Below, in pieces: positions 43,931 to 52,574 of a DNA stretch of 64,000 nt. A program made the position numbers and the translations under genes. The notes beneath the pieces were generated by a model that was not told the origin of the DNA, did no database searches, and saw nothing but the letters and a program-made list of their open reading frames with translations. This stretch comes from Leucobacter sp. cx-328 (GTDB lineage: Bacteria > Actinomycetota > Actinomycetes > Actinomycetales > Microbacteriaceae), in NCBI RefSeq assembly GCF_014530035.1, contig NZ_JACVMX010000009.1, positions 61,123 to 125,122 of the forward strand. The letters are read 5' to 3'. Position 1 is the stretch's first letter; every line of letters starts with the position of its first letter.

Positions 43931-45324
43931 TGACCGAGAACCCTGACATTCTGATCCGCGGTGCGCGTCTTGCGACCGAGCTCACTGAGCGCGGCGCAGA
44001 CGTGAGCGCAGCCGCGCCCGTCGACCTTCGCGTCTCGGGTGGCCGCATTGTCGAGCGTGCCGCGCAGGCTGAGGGCGGCCTTGAAGCTCGCGCAGGGGAG
44101 CGCGTCATTGAGGCTGATGGCCTCGTTGCGTTCACCGGTTTCGTTGATCTGCACACGCACCTGCGCGAGCCTGGCTTCGAGCAGTCGGAGACGGTACTCA
44201 CGGGCTCGCGTGCTGCCGCAGCTGGCGGCTTCACGAGCATCTTCGCGATGGCGAACACGATGCCGGTGCAGGACACCGCGGGCGTGGTCGAGCAGGTACA
44301 GGCGCTCGGCGACTCGGCCGGTTACGCAACCGTCCGTCCGATCGGTGCTGTGACGGAGGATCTCGCAGGCGAGCGCCTGAGCGAGATCGGAGCGATGGCC
44401 AAGTCTCGCGCTGAGGTTCGCGTTTTCTCGGACGACGGCAAGTGCGTCCACGATCCGCTGCTCATGCGCCGCGCCCTCGAATACGTGAAGACGTTCGACG
44501 GCGTGATTGCACAGCACGCTCAAGATCCGCGCCTGACCGAGGGTTCGCAGATGAACGAGGGCGTGCTTTCGAGCGAGCTCGGCCTCAAGGGCTGGCCCGC
44601 TGTCGCAGAAGAATCGATCATTGCGCGTGACGTGCTGCTTGCTGAGCACATCGGTGCCCGTCTGCACATCTGCCACCTCTCGACCGCTGGCTCGGTCGAG
44701 GTGATCCGGTGGGCTAAGGCTCGCGGCATTGCAGTGACCGCAGAGGTCACCCCGCACCACCTCATCCTCACGGAAGAGACCGCGCGCACCTTCGACGCGC
44801 GCTACAAGGTCAACCCGCCGCTCCGCCGTGACAGTGATGTTCTCGCTCTCCGTAAGGCAGTGGCCGAGGGGCTCATCGACATCGTCGCAACCGATCATGC
44901 TCCGCACCCGGTTGAGATGAAGGACTGCGAGTGGGACCAGGCCGCATTCGGCATGGTCGGTCTCGAGTCGGCATTCCCGATCGTGCTCCACACGCTCATC
45001 AACGATGGCAACGCGAGCTGGGCCGAGGTGCAGGAGCTGCTCTCGCAGCGTCCGGCACGCATCGGTCGCCTCGCTGGCCACCCTGAGTCGCTCGAGGCTG
45101 GCCAGCCGGCAGACATCACCCTGGTCGATCCGTCCGGTGTCAGCACCTTCGACACCGGACGCCTTGAGGGCTTGAGCGTGAACTCGCCCTTCTTGGGCAT
45201 GGAGCTTCCCGGCCGAGTACACACCACCATTCGCCGCGGGTACGAAACGCTCGCAAACGGCGAGCTCGTTGACATCGAAACCGTCAACGCTGCGGCACGC
45301 AACGCGGAGGCACAGACCGCATGA
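43930..45324 (+). CDS. pyrC: Dihydroorotase
   Basis: Zn-dependent amidohydrolase that closes carbamoyl-aspartate to dihydroorotate; class I, 464 aa. FVDLHTHLREPGFEQSET carries the HxH metal ligands and the substrate Arg; CHLSTAGSVEV, EVTPHHL and DIVATDHAPHPVEMK provide the other ligands and catalytic Asp. The ATG shares a base with the pyrB stop (TAATG). The next gene's ATG overlaps its TGA. Confidence 0.97.
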   Translation: MTENPDILIRGARLATELTERGADVSAAAPVDLRVSGGRIVERAAQAEGGLEARAGERVIEADGLVAFTGFVDLHTHLREPGFEQSETVLTGSRAAAAGGFTSIFAMANTMPVQDTAGVVEQVQALGDSAGYATVRPIGAVTEDLAGERLSEIGAMAKSRAEVRVFSDDGKCVHDPLLMRRALEYVKTFDGVIAQHAQDPRLTEGSQMNEGVLSSELGLKGWPAVAEESIIARDVLLAEHIGARLHICHLSTAGSVEVIRWAKARGIAVTAEVTPHHLILTEETARTFDARYKVNPPLRRDSDVLALRKAVAEGLIDIVATDHAPHPVEMKDCEWDQAAFGMVGLESAFPIVLHTLINDGNASWAEVQELLSQRPARIGRLAGHPESLEAGQPADITLVDPSGVSTFDTGRLEGLSVNSPFLGMELPGRVHTTIRRGYETLANGELVDIETVNAAARNAEAQTA

Positions 45325-45848
45325 GCCCGTTGCAGTATGTCCTGGTGATGGCAGCGATCGCGGTGGTCGCAGTCGGCGCGATGCTGCTTGGTTGGCGCGC
45401 CCGCTTCCGTCAGAACCGTGATCTCGTGACAGACGTTGAGGAGCTTACGGGTGAACTCATCGACCACCTCGAAGAGGTGAGCTACGTCTCCACCACCGCA
45501 GTGGGTGCACCGTTCGAGCGTATTGCGCTGAAGGGACTCACCTATCGCGGCAAGGCCGACCTGGAGATTCGCACCGATGGTGTGCGGATCACCGTCACTG
45601 GTGAACCGACCTTCACCATCCCGGGCGACCGCGTGCAGGGCTTCGCAGAGGCTGCAGCGCGTGCGGGAAAGGCTGTCGAATCTGGCGGCCTGTCGTTGCT
45701 GGTGTGGCGTTCACTGAACGCAGACGAACAGCTCCTTGAAACTACTTTCCGGTTTGCGGGCGTACACATCCGTGATCGATTCGAGTCAGCAATTACGCGC
45801 CTCGTTGACATGACTTCCGACGCCGCTGCAGACAACCACAGCATCTAA
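45321..45848 (+). CDS. PH-like membrane protein of the pyr operon
   Basis: 175 aa: one N-terminal membrane helix (about residues 5-25), a short basic part (RARFRQNRD), then a soluble beta-rich domain (YRGKADLEIRTDGVRITVTG and the following strands) resembling bacterial PH domains. A gene of this kind sits between pyrC and carA in Mycobacterium and many other Actinomycetota. Its role is unknown; conserved linkage suggests a part in pyrimidine synthesis or localisation of the enzymes. The ATG overlaps the pyrC stop; the carA-like gene follows after 24 nt. Confidence 0.82.
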   Translation: MSPLQYVLVMAAIAVVAVGAMLLGWRARFRQNRDLVTDVEELTGELIDHLEEVSYVSTTAVGAPFERIALKGLTYRGKADLEIRTDGVRITVTGEPTFTIPGDRVQGFAEAAARAGKAVESGGLSLLVWRSLNADEQLLETTFRFAGVHIRDRFESAITRLVDMTSDAAADNHSI

Positions 45849-45872
45849 TACACCCACGAAACAGGAGGACGC

Positions 45873-46397
45873 GTGACCGCGACAAATAACGAAGTATCGG
45901 TGCCGCCGGCATCAGCCCGCACCGAGGGTGCGGCGGTACTCGTACTTGAAGATGGCGCTCGTTTCGAGGGGCGCGCATACGGCGCGACCGGCCAGGCAAT
46001 CGGCGCAATGGCATACACCTCGGCAATCGTCGGCTACCAGGAGGTCCTGACCGACTCGGCTAACGCTGGCAAGATCGTGCTCTTCGCAGCACCCCACGCA
46101 GGCATCACCGGCGCGAACTCGGAAGATGCTCAGGCAGAGTCAGTTCTCGCCTCAGGCCTCATCGTTCGTGACCCCTCGCGCCGCGCTTCGAACTACCGCG
46201 CAACCCGCACCCTCGACGAGGAGCTCGTGAACAACGGCACCGTCGGCATCGCTGGCGTTGACACCCGCGCACTCAGCCGCCTGGTTCAGGGCGGCAAAGA
46301 GATTCGATGCGGCATCTTCTCGGGCGCATCGCTCGAACTTTCGAATGACGAACAGCTGGCACTCGTGACCGGCGCAACCACTGGAGAGGCGAACTAA
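45873..46397 (+). CDS. carA: Carbamoyl phosphate synthase small chain lacking the glutaminase domain
   Basis: CarA normally is ~380 aa: an N-terminal small-chain domain (~150 aa) and a C-terminal GATase that makes ammonia from glutamine. Here the frame ends after 174 codons, just past the first domain ([40 protein letters not shown]), and its TAA shares a base with the carB ATG. No catalytic Cys/His/Glu can follow. Highly conserved positions have also drifted: PHAGITGAN where PHIGN-type is expected, and DSANAGK for DPSYxxQ. The GTG has AGGAGG before it, so it looks translated. Whether it is a relic, a structural subunit for ammonia-dependent CarB, or partnered by another glutaminase is open. 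Confidence 0.85.
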   Translation: MTATNNEVSVPPASARTEGAAVLVLEDGARFEGRAYGATGQAIGAMAYTSAIVGYQEVLTDSANAGKIVLFAAPHAGITGANSEDAQAESVLASGLIVRDPSRRASNYRATRTLDEELVNNGTVGIAGVDTRALSRLVQGGKEIRCGIFSGASLELSNDEQLALVTGATTGEAN

Positions 46398-49300
46398 TGC
46401 CCAAGCGCCAAGACATTAACTCAGTTCTCGTCATCGGCTCTGGCCCGATCGTTATCGGCCAGGCGTGCGAGTTTGATTACTCGGGCACCCAGGCCTGCCG
46501 CGTGCTTCGTGAAGAGGGCGTTCGCGTTATCCTCGTGAACTCGAACCCCGCGACGATCATGACCGACCCTGACTTCGCTGACGCGACCTACGTTGAGCCG
46601 ATCACCTCCGAGGTCATCGAGTCGATCATTATCAAGGAAAAGCCTGACGCAATCCTCGCGACGCTCGGTGGCCAGACTGCACTGAACGCTGCGATGGAGC
46701 TCGACGCAAAGGGCATTCTGACGAAGCACAACGTTGAGCTCATCGGCGTGAATATTGACGCGATCGAGCGTGGTGAGGATCGTCAGATCTTCAAGGAGCT
46801 CGTGCTCGAGTGTGGTGCTGACGTTGCTCGTTCGCACATCGCGCACACCCTTGAAGAGGCGAAGGAATTCGCGAAGGATCTCGGCTACCCGCTCGTCGTT
46901 CGCCCCTCGTTCACCATGGGTGGCCTTGGCTCTGGCTTCGCGTACAACGAAGCAGACCTCGTCCGAATTGCTGGCGACGGTCTGCATTACAGCCCGACCA
47001 ATGAGGTGCTCCTTGAAGAGTCGATCCTCGGCTGGAAGGAATTCGAGTTCGAGCTCGTTCGTGACCCCAGCGACAACATCGTTGTCGTCTGCTCGATCGA
47101 GAACTTCGATCCGGTTGGTGTGCACACTGGCGACGCGATCACGCTTGCTCCCGCTCTCACTCTGACCGCGCCTGAGTACGCGAAGATGGTTGACATCTCG
47201 AAGCAGATCATCCGCAAGGTTGGCGTCGAGACCGGTGGCTGCAACATTCAGCTTGCGCAGGACCCGAAGACGGGCCGCATCATCGTGATCGAGATGAACC
47301 CCCGCGTCTCGCGTTCGTCGGCACTCGCATCGAAGGCAACCGGTTACCCGATTGCAAAGATCACCGCGAAGCTCGCACTCGGCTACCACCTGCCCGAGAT
47401 CGACAACGACATCACCGGCGTCACCAACGCAAACGTTGACCCCGCCGTTGACTACGTCGTCGTCAAGGTTCCCCGCTTCGCGTTCGAGAAGTTCCCTGCT
47501 GCTGATGACACCCTTACCACGACCATGAAGTCGGTCGGCGAGGCCATGGCGATCGGTCGTAACTTCTCGACTGCACTGCAGAAGGCGCTCCGTTCGCTTG
47601 AGAAGCGCGGCACCTCGTTCCACTGGGGCGAAGACACCCGTTCGCTCGAGTCGCTCCTCGAGGGCATGGCTCGTCCGACCGACGGTCGTATCGTCGATAT
47701 CCAGCAGGCGCTCCGTAAGGGTGCAACGATCGAGCAGATCAACGCTGCGACCGACATCGACCCCTGGTTCGTTGACCAGATTGTCCTCATCAACGAGGTT
47801 GCTGACCGCGTCGCAGCCGCGTCGCAGCTCTCCGCTGACGTGCTCAGCGAGGCAAAGGATCACGGCTTCTCTGACGTGCAGATCGCTCAGCTGCGTGGCT
47901 CGAGCGAGTCTGAGGTTCGCGGCCTTCGCCACGGCCTTGGCTTGCGCCCCGTGTACAAGGCAGTCGACACCTGCTCAGCTGAGTACTCGACCACGGTGCC
48001 CTACCTCTACTCGTCGTATGACTTCGAGAATGAGGCTCAGCCCTCGGACCGTCAGAAGGTCATCATCCTCGGCTCTGGCCCGAACCGAATTGGTCAGGGC
48101 GTCGAGTTTGATTACTCGTGTGTGCACGCATCGTTCGCGCTGGCTGAGGCTGGCTACGAGACCGTCATGATCAACTGCAACCCTGAGACTGTTTCGACGG
48201 ACTATGACACCTCTGACCGTCTGTACTTCGAGCCGCTGACGCTTGAGGACGTGCTCGAGGTCATCCACGCTGAGCAGGCTTCTGGCGAGCTCGTTGGCGT
48301 TGTCGTCCAGCTCGGCGGCCAGACCGCGCTCGGTCTCGCGCAGCCCCTGAAGGATGCTGGCATCCCGATCCTCGGTACCACCCCTGAGGCGATCGACCTC
48401 GCTGAAGAGCGTGGCGCATTCTCGAACATCCTCGACAAGGCAGGCCTGCTCGCACCGCGCAACGGCACTGCTATTGACAAGGAAGGCGCGATCCGCGTCG
48501 CAGAAGAGATCGGTTACCCGGTTCTCGTGCGTCCGTCGTTCGTGCTTGGTGGTCGTGGCATGGAGATCGTGTACGACACTGAGTCGCTGCACGGCTACTT
48601 CGAGCGTATTGAAGGCCACGCGCTGGTCGGCCCCGGCCACCCGCTCCTCGTCGACCGTTTCCTTGACGACGCAATTGAGATCGACGTTGACGCGATCTTC
48701 GATGGCGAGCAGCTCTACGTTGGCGGCATTATGGAGCACATCGAGGAAGCCGGAGTTCACTCGGGCGACTCGAGCTGCACCCTGCCCCCCATTACGCTCG
48801 GTCACGACCAGATCGCTCGCGTCCGTGAGGCAACTCGTGGCATCGCAGAGGGTATCGGCGTTCGTGGTCTGCTGAACGTGCAGTTCGCAATCGGCCAGGG
48901 CGTGCTCTACGTGCTCGAGGCAAACCCTCGCGCATCGCGCACGGTTCCCTTCGTGTCAAAGGCACTCGGTATTTCGCTCGCAAAGGCGGCTTCGCGCGTC
49001 ATGGCTGGCGAATCGATCCAGTCGCTCATCGACTCGGGACTGCTGCCCGAGCGTGATGGCTCGCGCACCCCGATCGATGCGCCGATCGCCGTGAAGGAAG
49101 CCGTGCTTCCCTTCAAACGCTTCCGTACCAACGAGGGCCTGGTCGTTGACTCGCTCCTCGGCCCGGAGATGCGTTCGACCGGTGAGGTCATGGGTATGGA
49201 CCGTGACTTCCCGACCGCGTTCGCAAAGAGCCAGTCGGCCGCGGGCAGCGAGCTCGCTACCTCGGGAACCGTCTTCCTTTCGGTGGCGGATCGCGACAAG

Positions 49301-49690
49301 CGCTCCATCGTCCTCCCCGCACTACGTCTGCAGGAGCTCGGCTACCGAATCCTCGCAACCCAGGGCACCTCGGTGGTCCTCGCGCGTAACGGCATCACCT
49401 CGGAGGTCGTACGGAAGAACTCGGCTTCGGCTGAGGGTGAGACCATTGTCGACCTCATCAACAACAACGCGGTCGACATGATCATCAACACGCCTTCGGG
49501 CAGCTCGGCGCGTGCAGACGGCTACGAGATTCGTGCGGCTGCTGTCGCTGCGGGCAAGCCCATCTTCACGACCGTGTCGGAGCTTTCGGCAGCGGTTGGT
49601 GCGATCTCGGCTCAGAAGACCGGCTTCGATGTGAAGTCGCTGCAGGAGTACGAACTCGATCGTGTTGCTGCACGCGAGGCATCGGCTTGA
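46397..49690 (+). CDS. carB: Carbamoyl phosphate synthase large chain
   Basis: 1097 aa; makes carbamoyl phosphate from bicarbonate, ammonia and two ATP. It has two homologous ATP-grasp halves (about residues 1-400 and 555-940; [21 protein letters not shown] and [20 protein letters not shown] are the repeated starts). An oligomerisation domain lies between, and a C-terminal MGS-like allosteric domain (about 950-1097; [20 protein letters not shown]). Full length with no visible defect, in contrast to its partner carA. The ATG shares one base with the carA stop, with GGAGAGG upstream. pyrF overlaps its end. Confidence 0.98.
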   Translation: MPKRQDINSVLVIGSGPIVIGQACEFDYSGTQACRVLREEGVRVILVNSNPATIMTDPDFADATYVEPITSEVIESIIIKEKPDAILATLGGQTALNAAMELDAKGILTKHNVELIGVNIDAIERGEDRQIFKELVLECGADVARSHIAHTLEEAKEFAKDLGYPLVVRPSFTMGGLGSGFAYNEADLVRIAGDGLHYSPTNEVLLEESILGWKEFEFELVRDPSDNIVVVCSIENFDPVGVHTGDAITLAPALTLTAPEYAKMVDISKQIIRKVGVETGGCNIQLAQDPKTGRIIVIEMNPRVSRSSALASKATGYPIAKITAKLALGYHLPEIDNDITGVTNANVDPAVDYVVVKVPRFAFEKFPAADDTLTTTMKSVGEAMAIGRNFSTALQKALRSLEKRGTSFHWGEDTRSLESLLEGMARPTDGRIVDIQQALRKGATIEQINAATDIDPWFVDQIVLINEVADRVAAASQLSADVLSEAKDHGFSDVQIAQLRGSSESEVRGLRHGLGLRPVYKAVDTCSAEYSTTVPYLYSSYDFENEAQPSDRQKVIILGSGPNRIGQGVEFDYSCVHASFALAEAGYETVMINCNPETVSTDYDTSDRLYFEPLTLEDVLEVIHAEQASGELVGVVVQLGGQTALGLAQPLKDAGIPILGTTPEAIDLAEERGAFSNILDKAGLLAPRNGTAIDKEGAIRVAEEIGYPVLVRPSFVLGGRGMEIVYDTESLHGYFERIEGHALVGPGHPLLVDRFLDDAIEIDVDAIFDGEQLYVGGIMEHIEEAGVHSGDSSCTLPPITLGHDQIARVREATRGIAEGIGVRGLLNVQFAIGQGVLYVLEANPRASRTVPFVSKALGISLAKAASRVMAGESIQSLIDSGLLPERDGSRTPIDAPIAVKEAVLPFKRFRTNEGLVVDSLLGPEMRSTGEVMGMDRDFPTAFAKSQSAAGSELATSGTVFLSVADRDKRSIVLPALRLQELGYRILATQGTSVVLARNGITSEVVRKNSASAEGETIVDLINNNAVDMIINTPSGSSARADGYEIRAAAVAAGKPIFTTVSELSAAVGAISAQKTGFDVKSLQEYELDRVAAREASA

Positions 49691-50538
49691 GCCAGGTGAC
49701 CTTTGGTGATCGGCTCGCTGCGGAGTTCGCAGCGGGCCGTCACCTGTGCGCCGGCATTGATCCCCACGCGGGTCTGCTCGCAGACTGGGGTCTTGCCAAT
49801 GACGCAGCGGGCGCTGAGCGGATGGGCCGCGACGTAGTCGCGGCCGCCGCTGGCGTTGCCGCATGCGTCAAGCCGCAGATCGCGTTCTTTGAACGCTTCG
49901 GATCAGCTGGCTTTGTCGCTCTTGAACGCGTGTACGCTGACGCTCGTGAGGCTGGCGTGCTCATCGTTACCGACGCGAAGCGTGGCGACATCGGATCGAC
50001 GTTCGCGGCGTATGCCGATACGTGGCTCGCTGAGGGTTCACCTCTCGAGTCCGACGCGTTGACGGTGAGCCCGTACCTCGGGTTTGGGGCACTGTCTGGT
50101 GCGTTTGACTACGTCAACTCACACGGCAAGGGCCTGTTTGTGCTCGCAGCGACTTCGAACCCCGAGGCTCGGGAGTTGCAAACCGCGAAGCAGGCTGACG
50201 GTCGCACCCTTGCCAACGTCATGATCGATGAAGCGATTGCGCATGGTGCGCCCGCAGACACCGCCGTGAATTCGGTCGGTGTCGTCCTAGGAGCAACGCT
50301 CACGCTTGCCGACTTCGGGATCGACGTGCAGGCTGAACGTGGCGGCGCTGCACTTCCGGTGCTCGCACCTGGCTTCGGTCACCAAGGTGGTCGCATCGAA
50401 GATGCCGGTGAGATCTTCGGCAATCTCGGGAAGGCGCTCCTCGCAAACGAATCACGCAGTATCCTCGTAGGAGGAAGCGCCACACTCGCGACGCGTGTGC
50501 GGGATCGAGCGGATGCCATCGCGCATGCCCTCGCCTAA
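49687..50538 (+). CDS. pyrF: Orotidine 5'-phosphate decarboxylase (type 2)
   Basis: Last step to UMP; 283-aa TIM barrel of the longer bacterial/actinobacterial subfamily. [42 protein letters not shown] with the catalytic Lys/Asp pair, LTVSPYLGF and [11 protein letters not shown] are visible. It starts at a TTG overlapping the carB stop. pyrD and pyrE are not in the window, so the pathway is completed elsewhere. Confidence 0.95.
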   Translation: MSQVTFGDRLAAEFAAGRHLCAGIDPHAGLLADWGLANDAAGAERMGRDVVAAAAGVAACVKPQIAFFERFGSAGFVALERVYADAREAGVLIVTDAKRGDIGSTFAAYADTWLAEGSPLESDALTVSPYLGFGALSGAFDYVNSHGKGLFVLAATSNPEARELQTAKQADGRTLANVMIDEAIAHGAPADTAVNSVGVVLGATLTLADFGIDVQAERGGAALPVLAPGFGHQGGRIEDAGEIFGNLGKALLANESRSILVGGSATLATRVRDRADAIAHALA

Positions 50539-50564
50539 GACAAATAGCTGATTCAAGGAGATAA

Positions 50565-51488
50565 ATGAACAGCAATGCCCAGCCCGCAGCGGGAGAAATG
50601 CCGGCGGTTGACCGTCGTGCGGCGACCGAAGCGGCAGTAGCAGCACGGCGTGCCCGTGCAGCCCTCAAGCAGCGACTTCGGAGCGGCGAGCTTTCGCCAC
50701 TGAAGGCACTTGAGTTTGCTCGCGTGCCTGGGCACGCCGCATCCACTCTTCGTATTACGGACTACCTGCTCTCATTCCCGGGAATTGGTGCTGTGAAAGC
50801 AGAGCGGATCCGCGATGATCTGAAAATCTCCGAGCGGAAGCGTCTTGGTGGTCTTGGTGATCTGCAGCGTGCGCGCCTCGAGTCGTTCGTTCGCGAGCGC
50901 TCGGGCGCGCTCCCGACAGGGGAGAAACCTCCACTGACCGTGCTCGCTGGCCCGACCGCAGTTGGCAAGGGAACCGTCGTGCAGCATCTGCGCGAGCACT
51001 ACCCGAACATCAAGTTGTCGGTGTCTGCGACGACTCGTGATCCGCGCCCCGGTGAGGTCGATGGCGAGCACTATTTCTTCGTCGATCAGGAAGGCTTCGA
51101 CCGCATGCTTGCGGGCGATGAACTACTTGAATGGGCCATGGTGCACAACAAGCATCGGTATGGCACCCCCCGCGGCCCGATCGCTGAGGCGAGCGATCGC
51201 GGCGATCTCGTGCTCCTAGAGATTGATCTCCAGGGCGCACGCCAGGTGCGTAAGTCGATGCCCGATGCCAAGCTCGTGTTCCTGGCTCCGCCGAGCTGGG
51301 ACGAACTCGTCAATCGCTTGGTTGGTCGTGGCACCGAAGACGAGGAAGAACGCGCGCGTCGTCTCGAGACAGCAAAGACTGAGCTCGCTGCGGCTGACGA
51401 GTTTGACGAGATCATTGTGAACGATGAAGTGCCCAAGGCTGCTGCTCGGCTCTACGAGCTGATGCGTGGCGAGGAATACACCGCATGA
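50565..51488 (+). CDS. gmk: mIHF-guanylate kinase fusion
   Basis: 307 aa. Residues about 118-305 are guanylate kinase (GMP to GDP): P-loop LAGPTAVGKGTVVQHL (129-137), LSVSATTRDPRPGEVDGEHYFFV, YGTPRGPI and LLEIDLQGARQV. Residues about 12-112 match actinobacterial integration host factor (mIHF): AAVAARRARAALKQRLRSGE, ITDYLLSFPGIGAVKAERI and LGGLGDLQRARLESFV, a helix-two-turn-helix nucleoid DNA-binding domain. In Mycobacterium mihF and gmk are separate adjacent genes; here one frame encodes both, with one ATG and ribosome site (AAGGAG). No mihF-only gene is seen nearby. The stop overlaps the next gene (ATGA). Confidence 0.9.
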   Translation: MNSNAQPAAGEMPAVDRRAATEAAVAARRARAALKQRLRSGELSPLKALEFARVPGHAASTLRITDYLLSFPGIGAVKAERIRDDLKISERKRLGGLGDLQRARLESFVRERSGALPTGEKPPLTVLAGPTAVGKGTVVQHLREHYPNIKLSVSATTRDPRPGEVDGEHYFFVDQEGFDRMLAGDELLEWAMVHNKHRYGTPRGPIAEASDRGDLVLLEIDLQGARQVRKSMPDAKLVFLAPPSWDELVNRLVGRGTEDEEERARRLETAKTELAAADEFDEIIVNDEVPKAAARLYELMRGEEYTA

Positions 51489-52444
51489 TGCTTGCGGCAG
51501 GGGAGACTGTATCGCCACTACTCGGCGCGGTTTTCTCCGCTGCCGAACTCGCTGGTCACGATGGCGCATCAAAATTCCTGGGCATCCCGCTGGCGCTCGT
51601 TGGAGCAGTGCTCTTGGCCTTTGGGGCGCAGTACCAGTCGCGTGGCGTCACGAAGATTGAGAATACGCTCGGTAAGAGTGCTGGAGGCCTGTCCTTTAAG
51701 CACCTCGTGAGCATGCTTCGCCGCCCGTCATGGGTGGTAGGCACGCTGCTTCTCGGCCTGGCAGTTGTCTTTCAAATTGGGTCACTTTCGCTCTCACCAA
51801 TCACCATCGTGCAACCGATCGGCGTGGTTGGCCTGGTAGTGACTTCCGTGTTGAATTCGCGGATCGCGAAAGTGCGCCTGGGTAAGCGCGTACGTGCGTC
51901 CATCGCATTGGCGGTCGTGGGGATTACTGCCTTTGTTACCATCGCGTCATTCACGACCTTTGATCGGGTAGTGACTGACAAGATGCTCGTTGTTATTCTC
52001 ATCACCTTCGGTGTCATCTTGGTGGCGTCACTTGTAATGTATGCCGTGACACGGCACAGTGCGATTGCGCTGCTGCACATCGTGAGCGCAGGTATCCTTT
52101 ACGGCTTCGTTGCTACGTTCGCCAAGGTGCTTATTAGTCGTTTCCAGCAGGAACAATTCGAGGCGTTGACCTGGATCTGCGTGGCGGCACTCGCCATCGG
52201 TGGTCTCGCAGGCATGCTGTTCGTACAGAACGCGTATTCATCAGGACCACCTGATTTGGTCGTTGCCGGACTCACCGTCATTGACCCGATGGTGGCTGTC
52301 ATGATCGGTATCGTCATTTTGCATGAGGCTGCCGGAGCGTCCATTTGGGCTTACGTCGGTTTTGCCGTGACTGGCTTAGTCAGCATGCTGGGTGTGCTCG
52401 GGCTCGCGAAATACCATCCCCAGGCGAGTAGCCAATCGGCGTAG
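51485..52444 (+). CDS. DMT superfamily membrane transporter
   Basis: 319-aa polytopic protein with about nine or ten hydrophobic helices (for example GIPLALVGAVLLAFGA, TLLLGLAVVFQIGSL, LVVILITFGVILVASLVMY, ASIWAYVGFAVTGLVSMLG). Inverted-repeat drug/metabolite transporter features are seen: SLSPITIVQPIGVVGLVVTS in the first half and LTVIDPMVAVMIGIVILHEA in the second. Mg-transporter (NIPA-like) relatives share this layout. The substrate cannot be told from sequence. The ATG lies in the gmk stop. In many relatives rpoZ follows gmk; here this gene does. It ends at a strong terminator. Confidence 0.85.
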   Translation: MMLAAGETVSPLLGAVFSAAELAGHDGASKFLGIPLALVGAVLLAFGAQYQSRGVTKIENTLGKSAGGLSFKHLVSMLRRPSWVVGTLLLGLAVVFQIGSLSLSPITIVQPIGVVGLVVTSVLNSRIAKVRLGKRVRASIALAVVGITAFVTIASFTTFDRVVTDKMLVVILITFGVILVASLVMYAVTRHSAIALLHIVSAGILYGFVATFAKVLISRFQQEQFEALTWICVAALAIGGLAGMLFVQNAYSSGPPDLVVAGLTVIDPMVAVMIGIVILHEAAGASIWAYVGFAVTGLVSMLGVLGLAKYHPQASSQSA

Positions 52445-52512
52445 CTCACCGCTGTGAGCACGGGCCCATCGATTGTGCACGTGCTGTGTAACGTTTGGCT
52501 TGTCTACATGAC

Positions 52513-52566
52513 AATAATGCCCCTTGGGTACTCGGTTTCAGTGCCGAGTACCCAAGGGGCATTATT
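52513..52566. terminator. Strong bidirectional terminator, 23-bp perfect stem
   Basis: Arms 52513-52535 and 52544-52566 are perfectly complementary, with loop TTTCAGTG. The ends are AAT/ATT-rich, giving T-runs on both strands. It lies between the plus-strand transporter and the convergent surface-protein gene. Confidence 0.92.
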
Positions 52567-52574
52567 CGTCAGTG

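Noticed and set aside
45873..46450. Simple frameshift explaining the short carA
   Set aside because: A frameshift would leave GATase sequence in another frame, but carB begins at the stop codon, so no space for it exists. A deletion or assembly join remains possible.
46421..47932. Open frame of 503 codons antisense to carB
   Set aside because: Shadow of carB codon usage; no motif, no start context.
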